64,000 nucleotides of DNA. It comes from Lysinibacillus timonensis. GTDB lineage: Bacteria > Bacillota > Bacilli > Bacillales_A > Planococcaceae. Where the stretch lies: assembly GCF_900291985.1 (NCBI RefSeq), contig NZ_LT985980.1:1310001-1374000 (forward strand), written 5' to 3'. A model generated the notes under the pieces. That model did not search any database. It was not told where the DNA came from and worked only from the letters and a program-made list of their open reading frames with translations. Shown piece by piece: positions 8,407 through 17,230 of the stretch (position 1 is its first letter; the number at the start of each line of letters is the position of its first letter). Position numbers and translations under genes: made by a program.

Positions 8407-9529
8407 GGGATTGCACCTTCCCTTTAGCTTGTCCTAAAGCGTCATAATACACCTCTAATGTCTCTGCATACATTCTTTGGAAAGTAAACGATTCATAAAA
8501 TAACCTCTGACCATACTTCCCCATATTTACCGCCAGTTCTTTGTTTTGAAGTAAGTTACAAATAGCATCTGTAATACTATTCATATTATCATTGTGTACT
8601 AAGTACCCATTATGATTATGGTGAACAATTTCCTTTACACCTCCAACATCTGATGCGATTACCGGTAAACCCACTCTCATCGCTTCCAGAATTGATATAG
8701 GTAGACCCTCATAATTTGATAACAAAACAAAAACTGTTCCTCTATTTAGAATTGCCTCAACGTCTACCGTACTATCTAAAAATTTTACTCTTTCACCCAA
8801 ACTATAAGTTTCAACTAAATTTTCTGCTATTTGTCGATTTACACCTTCGCCTACAAAAATAGCGTTCCATGTGTGAGTTTTTATTTTATCTAAAGCACCA
8901 ATTAATAGGTCTTGTCTTTTGGGATCTGCGAATCTAGCAACCATAATTATATTCGGGATTATACTTCTAGAGAATTCTGTATTATTTGTCATCTTCTTTT
9001 CAAGTATACCGTTATGAATGGTAACGATCTTACTTTGCTTTACTACACCTTCTTTAATTGCTAGTTTTGTATCATATTCTGATACGGCAATTATTTTTGT
9101 TGTCCATTTAGCTAATATTCCTTCGATGATTTTGTAAAAAAATCGCTTAGGGGGGGATACACCTTCAGTAAAACTCCATCCATGTGCGGTAAAAACTGTT
9201 TTTTGACCGAGTGTAATAGCAGCAATTCTTCCAACAACACCGGCTTTTGTTGAATGAATTGCTACTACATCAGGGTTAAGCACCTTTAGTATTTGCCTCA
9301 TTCTGTAAAAGGCTTGTAAATCTTTGAATGGGTGGATACTTCTAATTAGAACTGGAATCACGAAGATATCTATTTTTTTATCAATGCTTTTCCAAAGGGT
9401 AGCATTATAACTCCCGGTTACTATTGTGACATCATTATCTTCATTCAGTAATTGATTAGCTAACTGTGCAACATGATTTTGTGCTCCGCCGTATTCATCC
9501 ATTCTCGTAATGATTTGTACAATTTTCAT
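8393..9529 (-). CDS. family 4 glycosyltransferase
   Basis: The 378-residue protein shows the GT-B fold of GT4 enzymes. The N-terminus IVQIITRMDEYGGAQNHVAQLA contains the acceptor-domain glycine loop. FTAHGWSF and VTIHNGI follow, and the C-terminal donor-binding segment is SNYEGLPISILEAMRVGLPVIASDVGG with the EX7E region. The enzyme probably transfers a sugar to an undecaprenyl-linked intermediate started by the sugar transferase encoded immediately upstream (71 bp gap). AGGAAG lies before the ATG. The specific sugar cannot be read from the sequence. Confidence 0.88.
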   Translation of the reverse strand: MKIVQIITRMDEYGGAQNHVAQLANQLLNEDNDVTIVTGSYNATLWKSIDKKIDIFVIPVLIRSIHPFKDLQAFYRMRQILKVLNPDVVAIHSTKAGVVGRIAAITLGQKTVFTAHGWSFTEGVSPPKRFFYKIIEGILAKWTTKIIAVSEYDTKLAIKEGVVKQSKIVTIHNGILEKKMTNNTEFSRSIIPNIIMVARFADPKRQDLLIGALDKIKTHTWNAIFVGEGVNRQIAENLVETYSLGERVKFLDSTVDVEAILNRGTVFVLLSNYEGLPISILEAMRVGLPVIASDVGGVKEIVHHNHNGYLVHNDNMNSITDAICNLLQNKELAVNMGKYGQRLFYESFTFQRMYAETLEVYYDALGQAKGKVQSHAKV

Positions 9530-9600
9530 CTAGAATCTTCCTTTCTCAGAATGGAAAATTATATACATTTGTTGAAAATATAAGAGATCTATCACAAAAT

Positions 9601-10236
9601 TTAAAATGCACCTTTTGCTACAAAAACTGTTTTAATTGTTAGAATGATAATTTTTAAATCCAACATTAATGACTGGTTTTCTATGTAGAATAAATCATAT
9701 TGTATCTTTTGACCGTGAGAGATTAGTGAACGTCCATTTACTTGTGCTAAACCTGTAATTCCTGGTTTAACATCTAACCTTTGCTTTTGAGTATCATTAT
9801 ATAAAGTTGTTATTGATGGCACTTCTGGTCTTGGCCCTACAATACTCATATCTCCCTTTAGAACATTAATTAATTGCGGTAATTCATCGATACTATATTT
9901 CCTCAAAACGGCCCCTACTCTAGTTACCCGGTAATCTAAACTACTTTTAAATTGAAAATCTTCTGGTATTCCGTTGAGTGCTTGAATTTCAAAATTTTTA
10001 GGTTCCGTGTTACATTCCATCGTTCTAAATTTATATATTGTAAAGTACTTACCGTTCTTTCCTACACGTTCTTGTATAAAAAATACCGGCCATCCGTCAC
10101 AGAATACTAGTAATATTATAGTTAGAACCATTACTGGACTTACAATCAACATCAACATTAATGACACAACAATATCAAGCACTCTTTTTCCATATTGCTC
10201 ATAAAAAGAATGCTTCGAATACCCTTTAGTGTGCAT
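9601..10236 (-). CDS. bacterial sugar transferase (polysaccharide priming enzyme)
   Basis: The 211-residue protein is a short, single-membrane-segment phosphoglycosyl transferase. KRVLDIVVSLMLMLIVSP through VTIILLVF forms the membrane re-entrant helix (about residues 18-47). The catalytic core follows with RVGKNGKYFTIYKFRTME, SIDELPQLINVLKGDMSIVGPRPE and KPGITGLAQVNGR. It transfers a sugar-1-phosphate to undecaprenyl phosphate, the first committed step of exopolysaccharide or capsule subunit assembly. It is the first gene of the minus-strand operon (sugar transferase, GT4, GNAT, deacetylase). AAAGGAAG lies 8 bases before the ATG. No flippase or polymerase gene is visible nearby, so the cluster is incomplete here. 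Confidence 0.92.
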   Translation of the reverse strand: MHTKGYSKHSFYEQYGKRVLDIVVSLMLMLIVSPVMVLTIILLVFCDGWPVFFIQERVGKNGKYFTIYKFRTMECNTEPKNFEIQALNGIPEDFQFKSSLDYRVTRVGAVLRKYSIDELPQLINVLKGDMSIVGPRPEVPSITTLYNDTQKQRLDVKPGITGLAQVNGRSLISHGQKIQYDLFYIENQSLMLDLKIIILTIKTVFVAKGAF

Positions 10237-10561
10237 ATCATCTTCCTTTGTACATCAACTCTTACTAGCAACTATATTCTCAGCTTTTTGATTTAGAACT
10301 ATTTTCTAATGCAATCTATGGCTAAGGAGCTACAATTAATCCAATTAAAATAACACAATAGTTTTGAAGATTCGCCTTACTTATTGAAATATATGGAATT
10401 ATCTAGATTAAAAGCATTAATATTGTATAAATATATGTGATTTATAAAGAGTAGTTGTTTGATTTTAAAACAAAATCATCTGAAGCCTTTCTACTATGGG
10501 GTTAATTTTGAAGATAGAAATACTAGGAAGGTAAAACAACTTGAATAGGCTGATAATAATA
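10237..10561. other. intergenic region upstream of the polysaccharide operon, no gene recognised
   Basis: This AT-rich stretch of 325 bp should contain the promoter of the sugar transferase operon (minus strand). I see no ORF with a ribosome binding site and no clear operator. A strong terminator hairpin follows at 10562. Confidence 0.6.
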
Positions 10562-10597
10562 AAACAGCCAACTCATAGTACTTATGAATTGGCTGTT
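10562..10597 (-). terminator. terminator of the metallophosphatase gene, bidirectional shape
   Basis: AAACAGCCAACTCATA pairs with TATGAATTGGCTGTTT around a 4-base loop, with one mismatch. The minus-strand side ends in T-rich sequence (TTTTATTATT). It lies 38 bp beyond the phosphatase stop codon. Confidence 0.85.
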
Positions 10598-10634
10598 TAT
10601 TATTTAATAGTTTATATAGATTTCTCAAAATCAA

Positions 10635-11399
10635 TTAAAACGTCATTCTGTACGAGAATACTTCCTCGTCTTTCTTCGCAGCGTATATGACTAATTCATC
10701 TGAATCTTTTGTCAAGATTACTCCGTGCAACTGACCACCGGGATATATTACGCCACCATCAATTCCAATTTTCTTACGACAAGAAGAAATCCATACATTA
10801 TTACTTTTATCATGATTTAAGTTTAATGTCGGAGTGTGTCCAAACACGATACTTTCTTTTGCAACATGTGGTACTGAATAAAATTCTTCACGAATCCAAT
10901 AAAAATTCTCTTCCTTCGTTTCTTTATAATCTTCCACATGAGCGTCAATCCCTGCATGAACAAATAGGAATGAACCCCATTGATAATATGTTCGCAAATG
11001 CTTCATGAAGTCAATCTCATTCCCATTTTGTTCTTTTACAAGTTGAACAACCTCATTAACATTCATATTCAGTATAGTATCCCCATTTTCAATAGAAGGG
11101 AGAAAACTTTGTAAAGTTTGAACTCCACCAACTTTTTCATGGAAATAAAAATCAGAGGATTTTTCTGCATTTTGAAGCCAATACAAAAATATTTGTTCAT
11201 GATTACCGCTTAACGTAATTACTTCATATTCTTTTGATAGTTCGATCACTTTGCGAATTACCTTGAGACTATCTGGCCCACGGTCGATATAATCTCCTAA
11301 AAAAACCAATTGCTCTTCTTTAGGATTCCATTTAGATAATATTTTTTCTAATAAATTATAATTACCATGAATGTCACCAATTGCAAAGACTTTTTCCAT
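10635..11399 (-). CDS. PP2A-like metallophosphatase (serine/threonine or Ap4A phosphatase type)
   Basis: The 254-residue protein has the calcineurin-like metal-site motifs in order: GDIHGNY (residues 8-14), GDYIDRGPDS (about 36-45), SGNHE (about 65-69), a His in the FVHAGID segment, and FGHTPT. The spacing matches bacterial PPP-family phosphatases such as PrpA/PrpE and ApaH-like enzymes. It is cytoplasmic and monocistronic. Whether it acts on phosphoproteins or on dinucleoside tetraphosphates cannot be decided from sequence alone. Confidence 0.85.
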   Translation of the reverse strand: MEKVFAIGDIHGNYNLLEKILSKWNPKEEQLVFLGDYIDRGPDSLKVIRKVIELSKEYEVITLSGNHEQIFLYWLQNAEKSSDFYFHEKVGGVQTLQSFLPSIENGDTILNMNVNEVVQLVKEQNGNEIDFMKHLRTYYQWGSFLFVHAGIDAHVEDYKETKEENFYWIREEFYSVPHVAKESIVFGHTPTLNLNHDKSNNVWISSCRKKIGIDGGVIYPGGQLHGVILTKDSDELVIYAAKKDEEVFSYRMTF

Positions 11400-11613
11400 T
11401 TAACACACATCCTAAATAAGAGTGTCTTTCGAGTCTGTCATTAACCAAAAAGTATTAGATTCATCACTGACTACTTTTCCATTATAATACAATTTTCAAC
11501 AAAGAAATATATTGTAATTTATTTATATATGTTGTTCTTGTTGAGTTTATAATTCGAAATGATTCTCTATATAAAATATGATAATGTATGTGATCGGGTA
11601 ATTTTTATCACTA

Positions 11614-13284
11614 TTATGTGTTTATTAAGTTTCCCTTTAAATGCTCTGTCTCATCTATAAGTCGACTTGACGATTTTTTAAAGTTAAGAAGTCGGAAAAA
11701 GTGAATTCTTCTCACACGCTTGAAACCAACTTTTTCAAGTTCCTGTTTTTTTTGTTTCGAAAAGATATTAACACTTGTCCAAATTGCTCTCCCTTCATGC
11801 TGTATATCAGCTACAATTTTTTCTAATTCATTTTCCCTAAACCATTTTAGAAATGTTGAATTAGGTTTTAATTCTTCAATCAATTCAATATGTTTAAGAC
11901 GCATCAGATGATTATGCCTTATATAGATAATATTATTCTCCTGATCACCTGAGAGTTTATATCCTTTAACATAATATGGAATAAGGTATTCCCTATTAGG
12001 TAATTCTAAAATATCTTGAATCCTTACTTTTTTATAATTTAACGATTTAGATGTTACTTGTTGTTCTAAATAGTAATAGTCTGTTATGTTCCAGTAAATC
12101 AACTTTTTTAACATTCTAAAAGAATGTTGTAGGAAGGTTTTCACCTTAAAATTCTTTAATAAGTAACGTACCTTACCTAACCAATCACGTTTTAAAACTA
12201 CATATTTCTGATTTGTACTAATCCTATATCTAATAGAATATAACAGTGCATAAACATTTCTTAACAACCGCTCTGTGAATCCTTTGGTGCTAATGATATA
12301 TTTCCTGGTAAAATCTAAATCTGTTGCCCAATCTAACTTGTAAGGTTCATAACCCCAACCTAAATCATACAATTTATATTGTAAATTTTGTGATTTAAGT
12401 AAACCTTCCCTTTCTATTAAACGACCTGGGCCTAATAATTTAAAATCTGGATCATGACCCATTTTATATCCTACTTTTCTTCCTCTACAGCAAAAATCAT
12501 AGGTAAATCCAATTAGTTGATTTTCGAATTGCAAGCCATTTACTTCTACATTAAAAACTTCGCTTTGTACTTGTGAAATACGTTGAAAGAAATCACGCTT
12601 TTCCGTTGCAAATCCGCTTCCTTCAAGGCGTTTTTCCCACCTTTTACTGTACAAAGCGAATACTTTTTCAAGCATGTTGTTTTCTTTTAATTCCGTTACA
12701 GTAAGTTTTCCTAGAGATTTTAGCCTTCTCTCACAGCGATTTAAATCTTTAAATTTTTTATTCATTCTTCGTTTGAATAACGGTTCATCACTTTTACTTA
12801 AATCAATTAAAGGAACAACTATTCTATAAAATGAGTAGGCTAATTGCTGTTGAATTACATATTTTTCTATTACTTTTGATGTTTCTTTGCTTTCTAACAA
12901 GTGGTTAATGGAGAATATTACCTTACCAAAACGCTTTGAAAACACTTTCATTATATATTGTATAGCTTCCTCTCTCCAAAATTCGTTTGTGATGATATCG
13001 GAATAGATTGTATCTCCCTCACCTGCAAAAGAAAAATGGTGTACACCAAATTTCACTTTATGGATAAATGGGAAAAATGAAATAGGTTGTTTGTTATGTA
13101 AGACTACATAGACTTCAACTGGGTCATTTTTCCCAAGTGTTTCCCACCATAAAGAAAACCACTCATACTCTATAAATGGATTGTCATTATTATCTTCTGC
13201 CAGAAGGTCGCTCCAATGTTGTTTATACTTTTGTAATTGTTCTCCTGTTTTTACAACTTTATATTCAAGCACTCGATTTCTCAC
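11614..13284 (-). CDS. CelD/BcsL-like GNAT (FemAB-related) protein, paralogue 2
   Basis: The 556-residue protein is a clear paralogue of the product at 6637-8406. Shared blocks include NPFIEYEWFSLWWETLG, IGFTYDFCCRGRKVGYKMGH, GPGRLIEREGL, DLGWGYEPYKLDWATDLDFTRKY, and a C-terminal region with IPYYVKGY and WTSVNIF. It lies alone, separated from the polysaccharide operon by the phosphatase gene. No signal peptide is seen. The family modifies polysaccharide or peptidoglycan precursors; the substrate is unknown. The start is an ATG at 13284 preceded by AAAGAAG, a weak ribosome binding site. Confidence 0.8.
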   Translation of the reverse strand: MRNRVLEYKVVKTGEQLQKYKQHWSDLLAEDNNDNPFIEYEWFSLWWETLGKNDPVEVYVVLHNKQPISFFPFIHKVKFGVHHFSFAGEGDTIYSDIITNEFWREEAIQYIMKVFSKRFGKVIFSINHLLESKETSKVIEKYVIQQQLAYSFYRIVVPLIDLSKSDEPLFKRRMNKKFKDLNRCERRLKSLGKLTVTELKENNMLEKVFALYSKRWEKRLEGSGFATEKRDFFQRISQVQSEVFNVEVNGLQFENQLIGFTYDFCCRGRKVGYKMGHDPDFKLLGPGRLIEREGLLKSQNLQYKLYDLGWGYEPYKLDWATDLDFTRKYIISTKGFTERLLRNVYALLYSIRYRISTNQKYVVLKRDWLGKVRYLLKNFKVKTFLQHSFRMLKKLIYWNITDYYYLEQQVTSKSLNYKKVRIQDILELPNREYLIPYYVKGYKLSGDQENNIIYIRHNHLMRLKHIELIEELKPNSTFLKWFRENELEKIVADIQHEGRAIWTSVNIFSKQKKQELEKVGFKRVRRIHFFRLLNFKKSSSRLIDETEHLKGNLINT

Positions 13285-13546
13285 TTCTTTCTACCATTAA
13301 CACCAGCTCCTATGCTTTTTATCCTCAAGAAAGTATATTCATCTATGGATATAATAGAACTATTTTCACATTTTGATGAACGCTGGTCTCCACTTATAGT
13401 ATTACAACAATGGATATTATCCGAAATTTTCAGATTTGATATGAATTTGTCCCAGAATTAATATAAATCTCTCATATATAAGATAGAGAAGTTTAATGAT
13501 AGCTAGCATTTAAATCTTAGAGGTTTATTGTGAGGAGGCGATTGTC

Positions 13547-13639
13547 ATAATTGGACCGAATGAACTAGTAACAAGAGTGCAAATGACAGCAATTGTGAAT
13601 AGAGCGGTAAATTATATATTAAATAGGATAAAACAGTAG
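13547..13639 (+). pseudogene. possible SLH-motif remnant or micro-ORF
   Basis: Thirty codons read IGPNELVTRVQMTAIV then NRAVNY and end IKQ-stop. This resembles the end of an SLH domain (the ITRAQMAAxLxRAL signature). GAGGAGG lies 8 bases before the first codon, but that codon is ATA rather than ATG. It sits between a CelD-like gene and two SLH genes that lie on the opposite strand. It may be a decayed SLH gene fragment, an unusual-start peptide, or chance. Evidence is the motif and the ribosome binding site only. Confidence 0.3.
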
Positions 13640-13660
13640 ACTAACTAAATATGAAGAGTT

Positions 13661-13741
13661 TTCCGCTTAGCATATAAATAAGAAGAAGCACCACTAGCAT
13701 CTAATCTAATGTGGTACTTCTTCTTTAATTTGTTAGCGGAA
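13661..13741. repeat. palindromic element with TTCCGCTTA ends enclosing the SLH gene terminator
   Basis: TTCCGCTTA at 13661-13669 is mirrored by TTAGCGGAA at 13733-13741 (8 of 9 positions pair). The same ends bound the two 58-bp elements near 29.4-29.6 kb. The interior holds the hairpin at 13679-13725. Confidence 0.55.
13679..13726 (-). terminator. terminator hairpin downstream of the large SLH gene
   Basis: AAGAAGAAGCACCAC pairs with GTGGTACTTCTTCTT (one mismatch) around a 16-base loop. It lies about 32 bp after the SLH gene stop on the minus strand. Confidence 0.7.
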
Positions 13742-13757
13742 TCTTCTATTTTAGCAA

Positions 13758-16700
13758 TTATCTAAGATAAACTTTAACGGTTTGAGATTTATCATCAAGT
13801 GATAGTGTAAGAGTAAATGACTCTCCAACAGACAGACCATTTTCTCCTAATTTAAGTGATAAATCTTCACTACCATTTGAAGAGATTATTCCATTATCAT
13901 TTTCTGAATCAATGCCAGTGACGATTAGTCGTACATTATCCGTTCTCCCGTCAATGTAGGATACTGCACCTATAGATGAAGGTACGATTTTGTTACCATA
14001 TTGGTCCTTTGAATCAAATTTCCCTTCTTCTAACAGTTCTCTAAAAATTTCGTTAGCTGTTAATTGATGATCCGATGAAACTTCCGTATATTCAACAATA
14101 ATATCTTCAAGTGCTTTCTTCCCATATACACTTTTATCGTTTAGTCTTAAACTCTTTGCTACCGCTTTCTCCCGCGCAAGACTAATCTTATGATGAATCG
14201 TTTCTCCTGTGTCATTGATGACCACTTGTATATCCGTTTCATAGCGACTTGTTTCATTTTCTAAAAGGTCATCTGCTTCAATTTTTGCAGAATCCGCTGT
14301 CACCTCAGTACCATCCGTATTCAAATAATCGCTAATCGTCGATACATAATAATCTCCTTCCGCAAGAGTAACTTCTTGTTTTCCAATTAACCCGACTACT
14401 TTAATAGCTGCTTCATCAATTTTTGTGTAATCCTCTCCACCGAAAAGAATTTCATCACTTTTTACTTTAAATGAATCGAAATCTTTTACTTCAAATGAAC
14501 GGAATGTTTCCTCTATAGTCTCTTCAATTTTATTACCTTCAAGATCGTAACTTATGAATTTGAATATAATGGTTGCAGTCCCTTTTTCTTTAGACACTAC
14601 TTCTAATGTTTCTCCAGAATTTCGGAAATCAAATATATCATCATTCGACGATGATTCAATGCTTACACTATAATATTTCGGAGCTCCAGCACTACCTTTT
14701 GATGGTTTTACATATGCCCTTCCATATTGATCTTGAATTAAGAAATCGGACGGATCAAGTTCAACTGTTTCTCCAAGGTAAACATAAGCAGTACCCTTAT
14801 CTTTAAGATTTACAATTCTTTCAGGATACGCATTGGGCTCAACCGCTAGATTAATAGAATGTTCAATACCAGATTTCTCTACTTCAATCTCAAGATCGTA
14901 ATCTTCAGCATCATCTGACGTATTCGCTTTTGTTTTAAATTTTAAGTAAACTTGACCATTTTTTTCGATAAATGTAAAAACCATTTCTTGAGCTGTGTTA
15001 CTAGGGTAAGGTGTTAAATTTTCATCCCAATCTATTTTTATCTTGTCATTTCTTAAGTCGGAGTTTAAATCCTTTACATTTGTAAGTAATTCACCATGTT
15101 GATCATAAACTTGAACAGGTAATAATACTTCTTCGTCCCCTGCAATAACATCTTCAGGAAGTCCAATTTCAATCTCGTATGGCTCTAAGCTATCAACTAC
15201 AGTAATGACTTCGGAATTCTCTTCACCTGTCGCTTTAGAACGAAATGTAACGGTGTTTTCTCCACCAACTAAATCATCTTTATCATCAACAACGATATCA
15301 ATAGCAAAGTAATGTTTGCCTTCTACATTCATGACTTTAATGCCATCTTGACCATGACCTGTCCCAGTATCATCTTCGTCTTCTAATTCAAACATATGAT
15401 CATTTGATACTGATACGCGAACACCATCTCTCACTTCTTTTAATATAGTTGTATCTCCTGATGTAGTTTTACGTTTGTCGGCAAATTCAGCATCTAATTT
15501 ATTACCGTATTGGTCCGTTACATTAAATAAAATCGAGAATTCTTCATTGTCTTTTAAATTTTCAGTGCTCAATTCTTTACCATTTGCGTTATAAACACCA
15601 ACAACTTCGACTAAAGCTGGTTCGCTTACATCGGACAATTGAACGTCTTGGGTTACATCCAGTTCGATATCACCATGTTCATAACTAAGTTCTACCGTAC
15701 CAGTAGTATCATCATCCTCATCTTCGTCAACCCAAACGACAAATTTCCCTTTTTCTATCTCAATATCATTTGTCGGATCATCTAAAATATCAATGCCTTT
15801 GACATCTTTTTCTGTAAAGTAACTTTGGATCACATCATCTGTCATATCCTCACCATATTGGTTATAGACAGCAAAGGTAATAACTGCTTCTTTATAATTG
15901 GTGCTAGCGCTAGCCCCTGTTCCCTTTTTTTCTTGACCAGTAAAAACTAATTTATCGGATAAAAACTCAATTGCCGTTACTAGTTCTCGTAATGTTGTGA
16001 CAGTTGCAGTGATTGGGCCTTCACTAACTCCCGTTGCTGATACTGTATATGTAGCGTCATTAAATTTAGAGTCAATTGTTAGTACTGCTACCGTTTTCTC
16101 TTCATTCCATTGGACATTTTTTATTTTGACGTCTGTAGTGCCACGAGCAATCGAAAATTGAACTGTATCTGCACTAGCTGTTCCATCAAACTCTACCGAA
16201 ATCTTACTTGCACCAGTTGCTTGTACTGATTGAATAGATTTCGCTTTAGATGCAGTATTAATAGCAGGAGCATCTAGCTTGATTGTAGAGTTTAAAAATG
16301 AAGCAAATTGGCCTCGCGTAACAGTTCCTGATGGATTAAAGTTAGTTACTGAAGTGATACCTAACTTTTTCATTGCTAATACAGCAGGACGATAGTCAGT
16401 AAAAACAGCATGTAAATCACTCACCACTTCTCGAGAAGTGTCACCAGCCAGTTCTACTAATGATTGACCATGAACAGCTTTGTAAGCACTGTTTAGCACG
16501 ATAGCTAGTTGAACACGTGATAGAGTTAGATTTGGTTTCAATGTTCCATCTGAATATCCTTCAAAAATGCCGTGATATTTGACTAATGCATAATATTTTT
16601 TATTATCTTCTGTTAACCAAGATGGATAATCTTTAAAATAATCTTTTTCTAAATAGTCAGAAGGTACTTCAAGACCTTGCGATTCAGCCCATTTTCCAAG

Positions 16701-16931
16701 CGCTAAAACAACTTGACCCCGAGTAATTGCTTCGTTCGGAGCAAATGTTCCGTCACCTTTCCCCGATACATATCCTAACTCAAGTAATTCTATAATAGCC
16801 GCCGCATGGTCATTCGTTGTAATATCAGAAGGTGTCTTTGCTGCCACCACTGGCATAATTGCAGATGCTACTAATGTTGCTGTTGCAGCAGTTGCTACGA
16901 ATTTCTGGTATTTCTTTGCTTGATGTGTCAT
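13758..16931 (-). CDS. large SLH-domain cell-surface protein, Fur-box controlled
   Basis: The 1057-residue protein has a signal peptide (MTHQAKKYQKFVATAATATL then VASAIMPVVAA). Three SLH domains follow at about residues 35-220, with GYVSGKGDGTFAPNEAITRGQ, GIFEGYSDGTLKPNLTLSRVQ and NFNPSGTVTRGQFASFLN. The rest is a series of acidic beta-rich repeats with DQYG motifs, as in S-layer proteins. The SLH domains anchor it to pyruvylated secondary cell-wall polymer. The frame is open 24 codons further upstream, but that part overlaps the Fur boxes; GGAGG 11 bases before 16931 fixes the start. The last 230 residues are homologous to the neighbouring SLH protein. Confidence 0.92.
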   Translation of the reverse strand: MTHQAKKYQKFVATAATATLVASAIMPVVAAKTPSDITTNDHAAAIIELLELGYVSGKGDGTFAPNEAITRGQVVLALGKWAESQGLEVPSDYLEKDYFKDYPSWLTEDNKKYYALVKYHGIFEGYSDGTLKPNLTLSRVQLAIVLNSAYKAVHGQSLVELAGDTSREVVSDLHAVFTDYRPAVLAMKKLGITSVTNFNPSGTVTRGQFASFLNSTIKLDAPAINTASKAKSIQSVQATGASKISVEFDGTASADTVQFSIARGTTDVKIKNVQWNEEKTVAVLTIDSKFNDATYTVSATGVSEGPITATVTTLRELVTAIEFLSDKLVFTGQEKKGTGASASTNYKEAVITFAVYNQYGEDMTDDVIQSYFTEKDVKGIDILDDPTNDIEIEKGKFVVWVDEDEDDDTTGTVELSYEHGDIELDVTQDVQLSDVSEPALVEVVGVYNANGKELSTENLKDNEEFSILFNVTDQYGNKLDAEFADKRKTTSGDTTILKEVRDGVRVSVSNDHMFELEDEDDTGTGHGQDGIKVMNVEGKHYFAIDIVVDDKDDLVGGENTVTFRSKATGEENSEVITVVDSLEPYEIEIGLPEDVIAGDEEVLLPVQVYDQHGELLTNVKDLNSDLRNDKIKIDWDENLTPYPSNTAQEMVFTFIEKNGQVYLKFKTKANTSDDAEDYDLEIEVEKSGIEHSINLAVEPNAYPERIVNLKDKGTAYVYLGETVELDPSDFLIQDQYGRAYVKPSKGSAGAPKYYSVSIESSSNDDIFDFRNSGETLEVVSKEKGTATIIFKFISYDLEGNKIEETIEETFRSFEVKDFDSFKVKSDEILFGGEDYTKIDEAAIKVVGLIGKQEVTLAEGDYYVSTISDYLNTDGTEVTADSAKIEADDLLENETSRYETDIQVVINDTGETIHHKISLAREKAVAKSLRLNDKSVYGKKALEDIIVEYTEVSSDHQLTANEIFRELLEEGKFDSKDQYGNKIVPSSIGAVSYIDGRTDNVRLIVTGIDSENDNGIISSNGSEDLSLKLGENGLSVGESFTLTLSLDDKSQTVKVYLR

Positions 16932-16971
16932 TTTGATCTTTCCTCCTATAGTTTTATCACTTACTTGAAAT

Positions 16972-17002
16972 TGATAATCATTATCAATGATAATCGTTAT
17001 CA
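16972..17002 (-). promoter_or_regulatory. two tandem Fur boxes over the transcription start of the SLH gene
   Basis: TGATAATCATTATCA at 16972-16986 is a perfect 7-1-7 Fur box. TGATAATCGTTATCA at 16988-17002 has one change in the right arm. They are 16 bp apart and start 3 bp inside the -10 element, so bound Fur should block transcription. They do not match PerR (TTATAAT arms) or Zur (TCGTAAT arms). Confidence 0.88.
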
Positions 17003-17005
17003 ATT

Positions 17006-17033
17006 ATTATATCATCCTACTTTCCACCGTCAA
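17006..17033 (-). promoter_or_regulatory. sigmaA promoter of the large SLH gene
   Basis: On the minus strand TTGACG (17033-17028), a 16-bp spacer and TATAAT (17011-17006) form a strong promoter. The leader of about 70 nt carries the Fur boxes and the GGAGG site. Confidence 0.85.
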
Positions 17034-17176
17034 TATCCTTTGTTAACATTTTTTACTAGTGCATTAAACAAATTTCGTATTCTCGTAGAAACAAGCTCTG
17101 TTCCAAGTTTTTAGCAAAAAATAAGCCTCCTAATCTTTTAAATCGGAAGCTCGATGGTATGTATTTTGCAAATAAA

Positions 17177-17216
17177 AAAGGATATCGACAAGAAGTTTAT
17201 TCTGTCAATATCCTTT
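17177..17216 (-). terminator. terminator downstream of the second SLH gene
   Basis: AAAGGATATCGACA pairs with TGTCAATATCCTTT (one mismatch), and the minus-strand side runs into TTTTTTATTT. It lies 15 bp beyond the gene's stop codon. Confidence 0.85.
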
Positions 17217-17230
17217 ATTCATTGTAATGG

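Noticed and set aside
16932-17003. N-terminal extension of 24 residues on the large SLH protein
   Set aside because: It is encoded by the Fur boxes and leader RNA, lacks a ribosome binding site, and would bury the signal peptide; the ATG at 16931 follows GGAGG.
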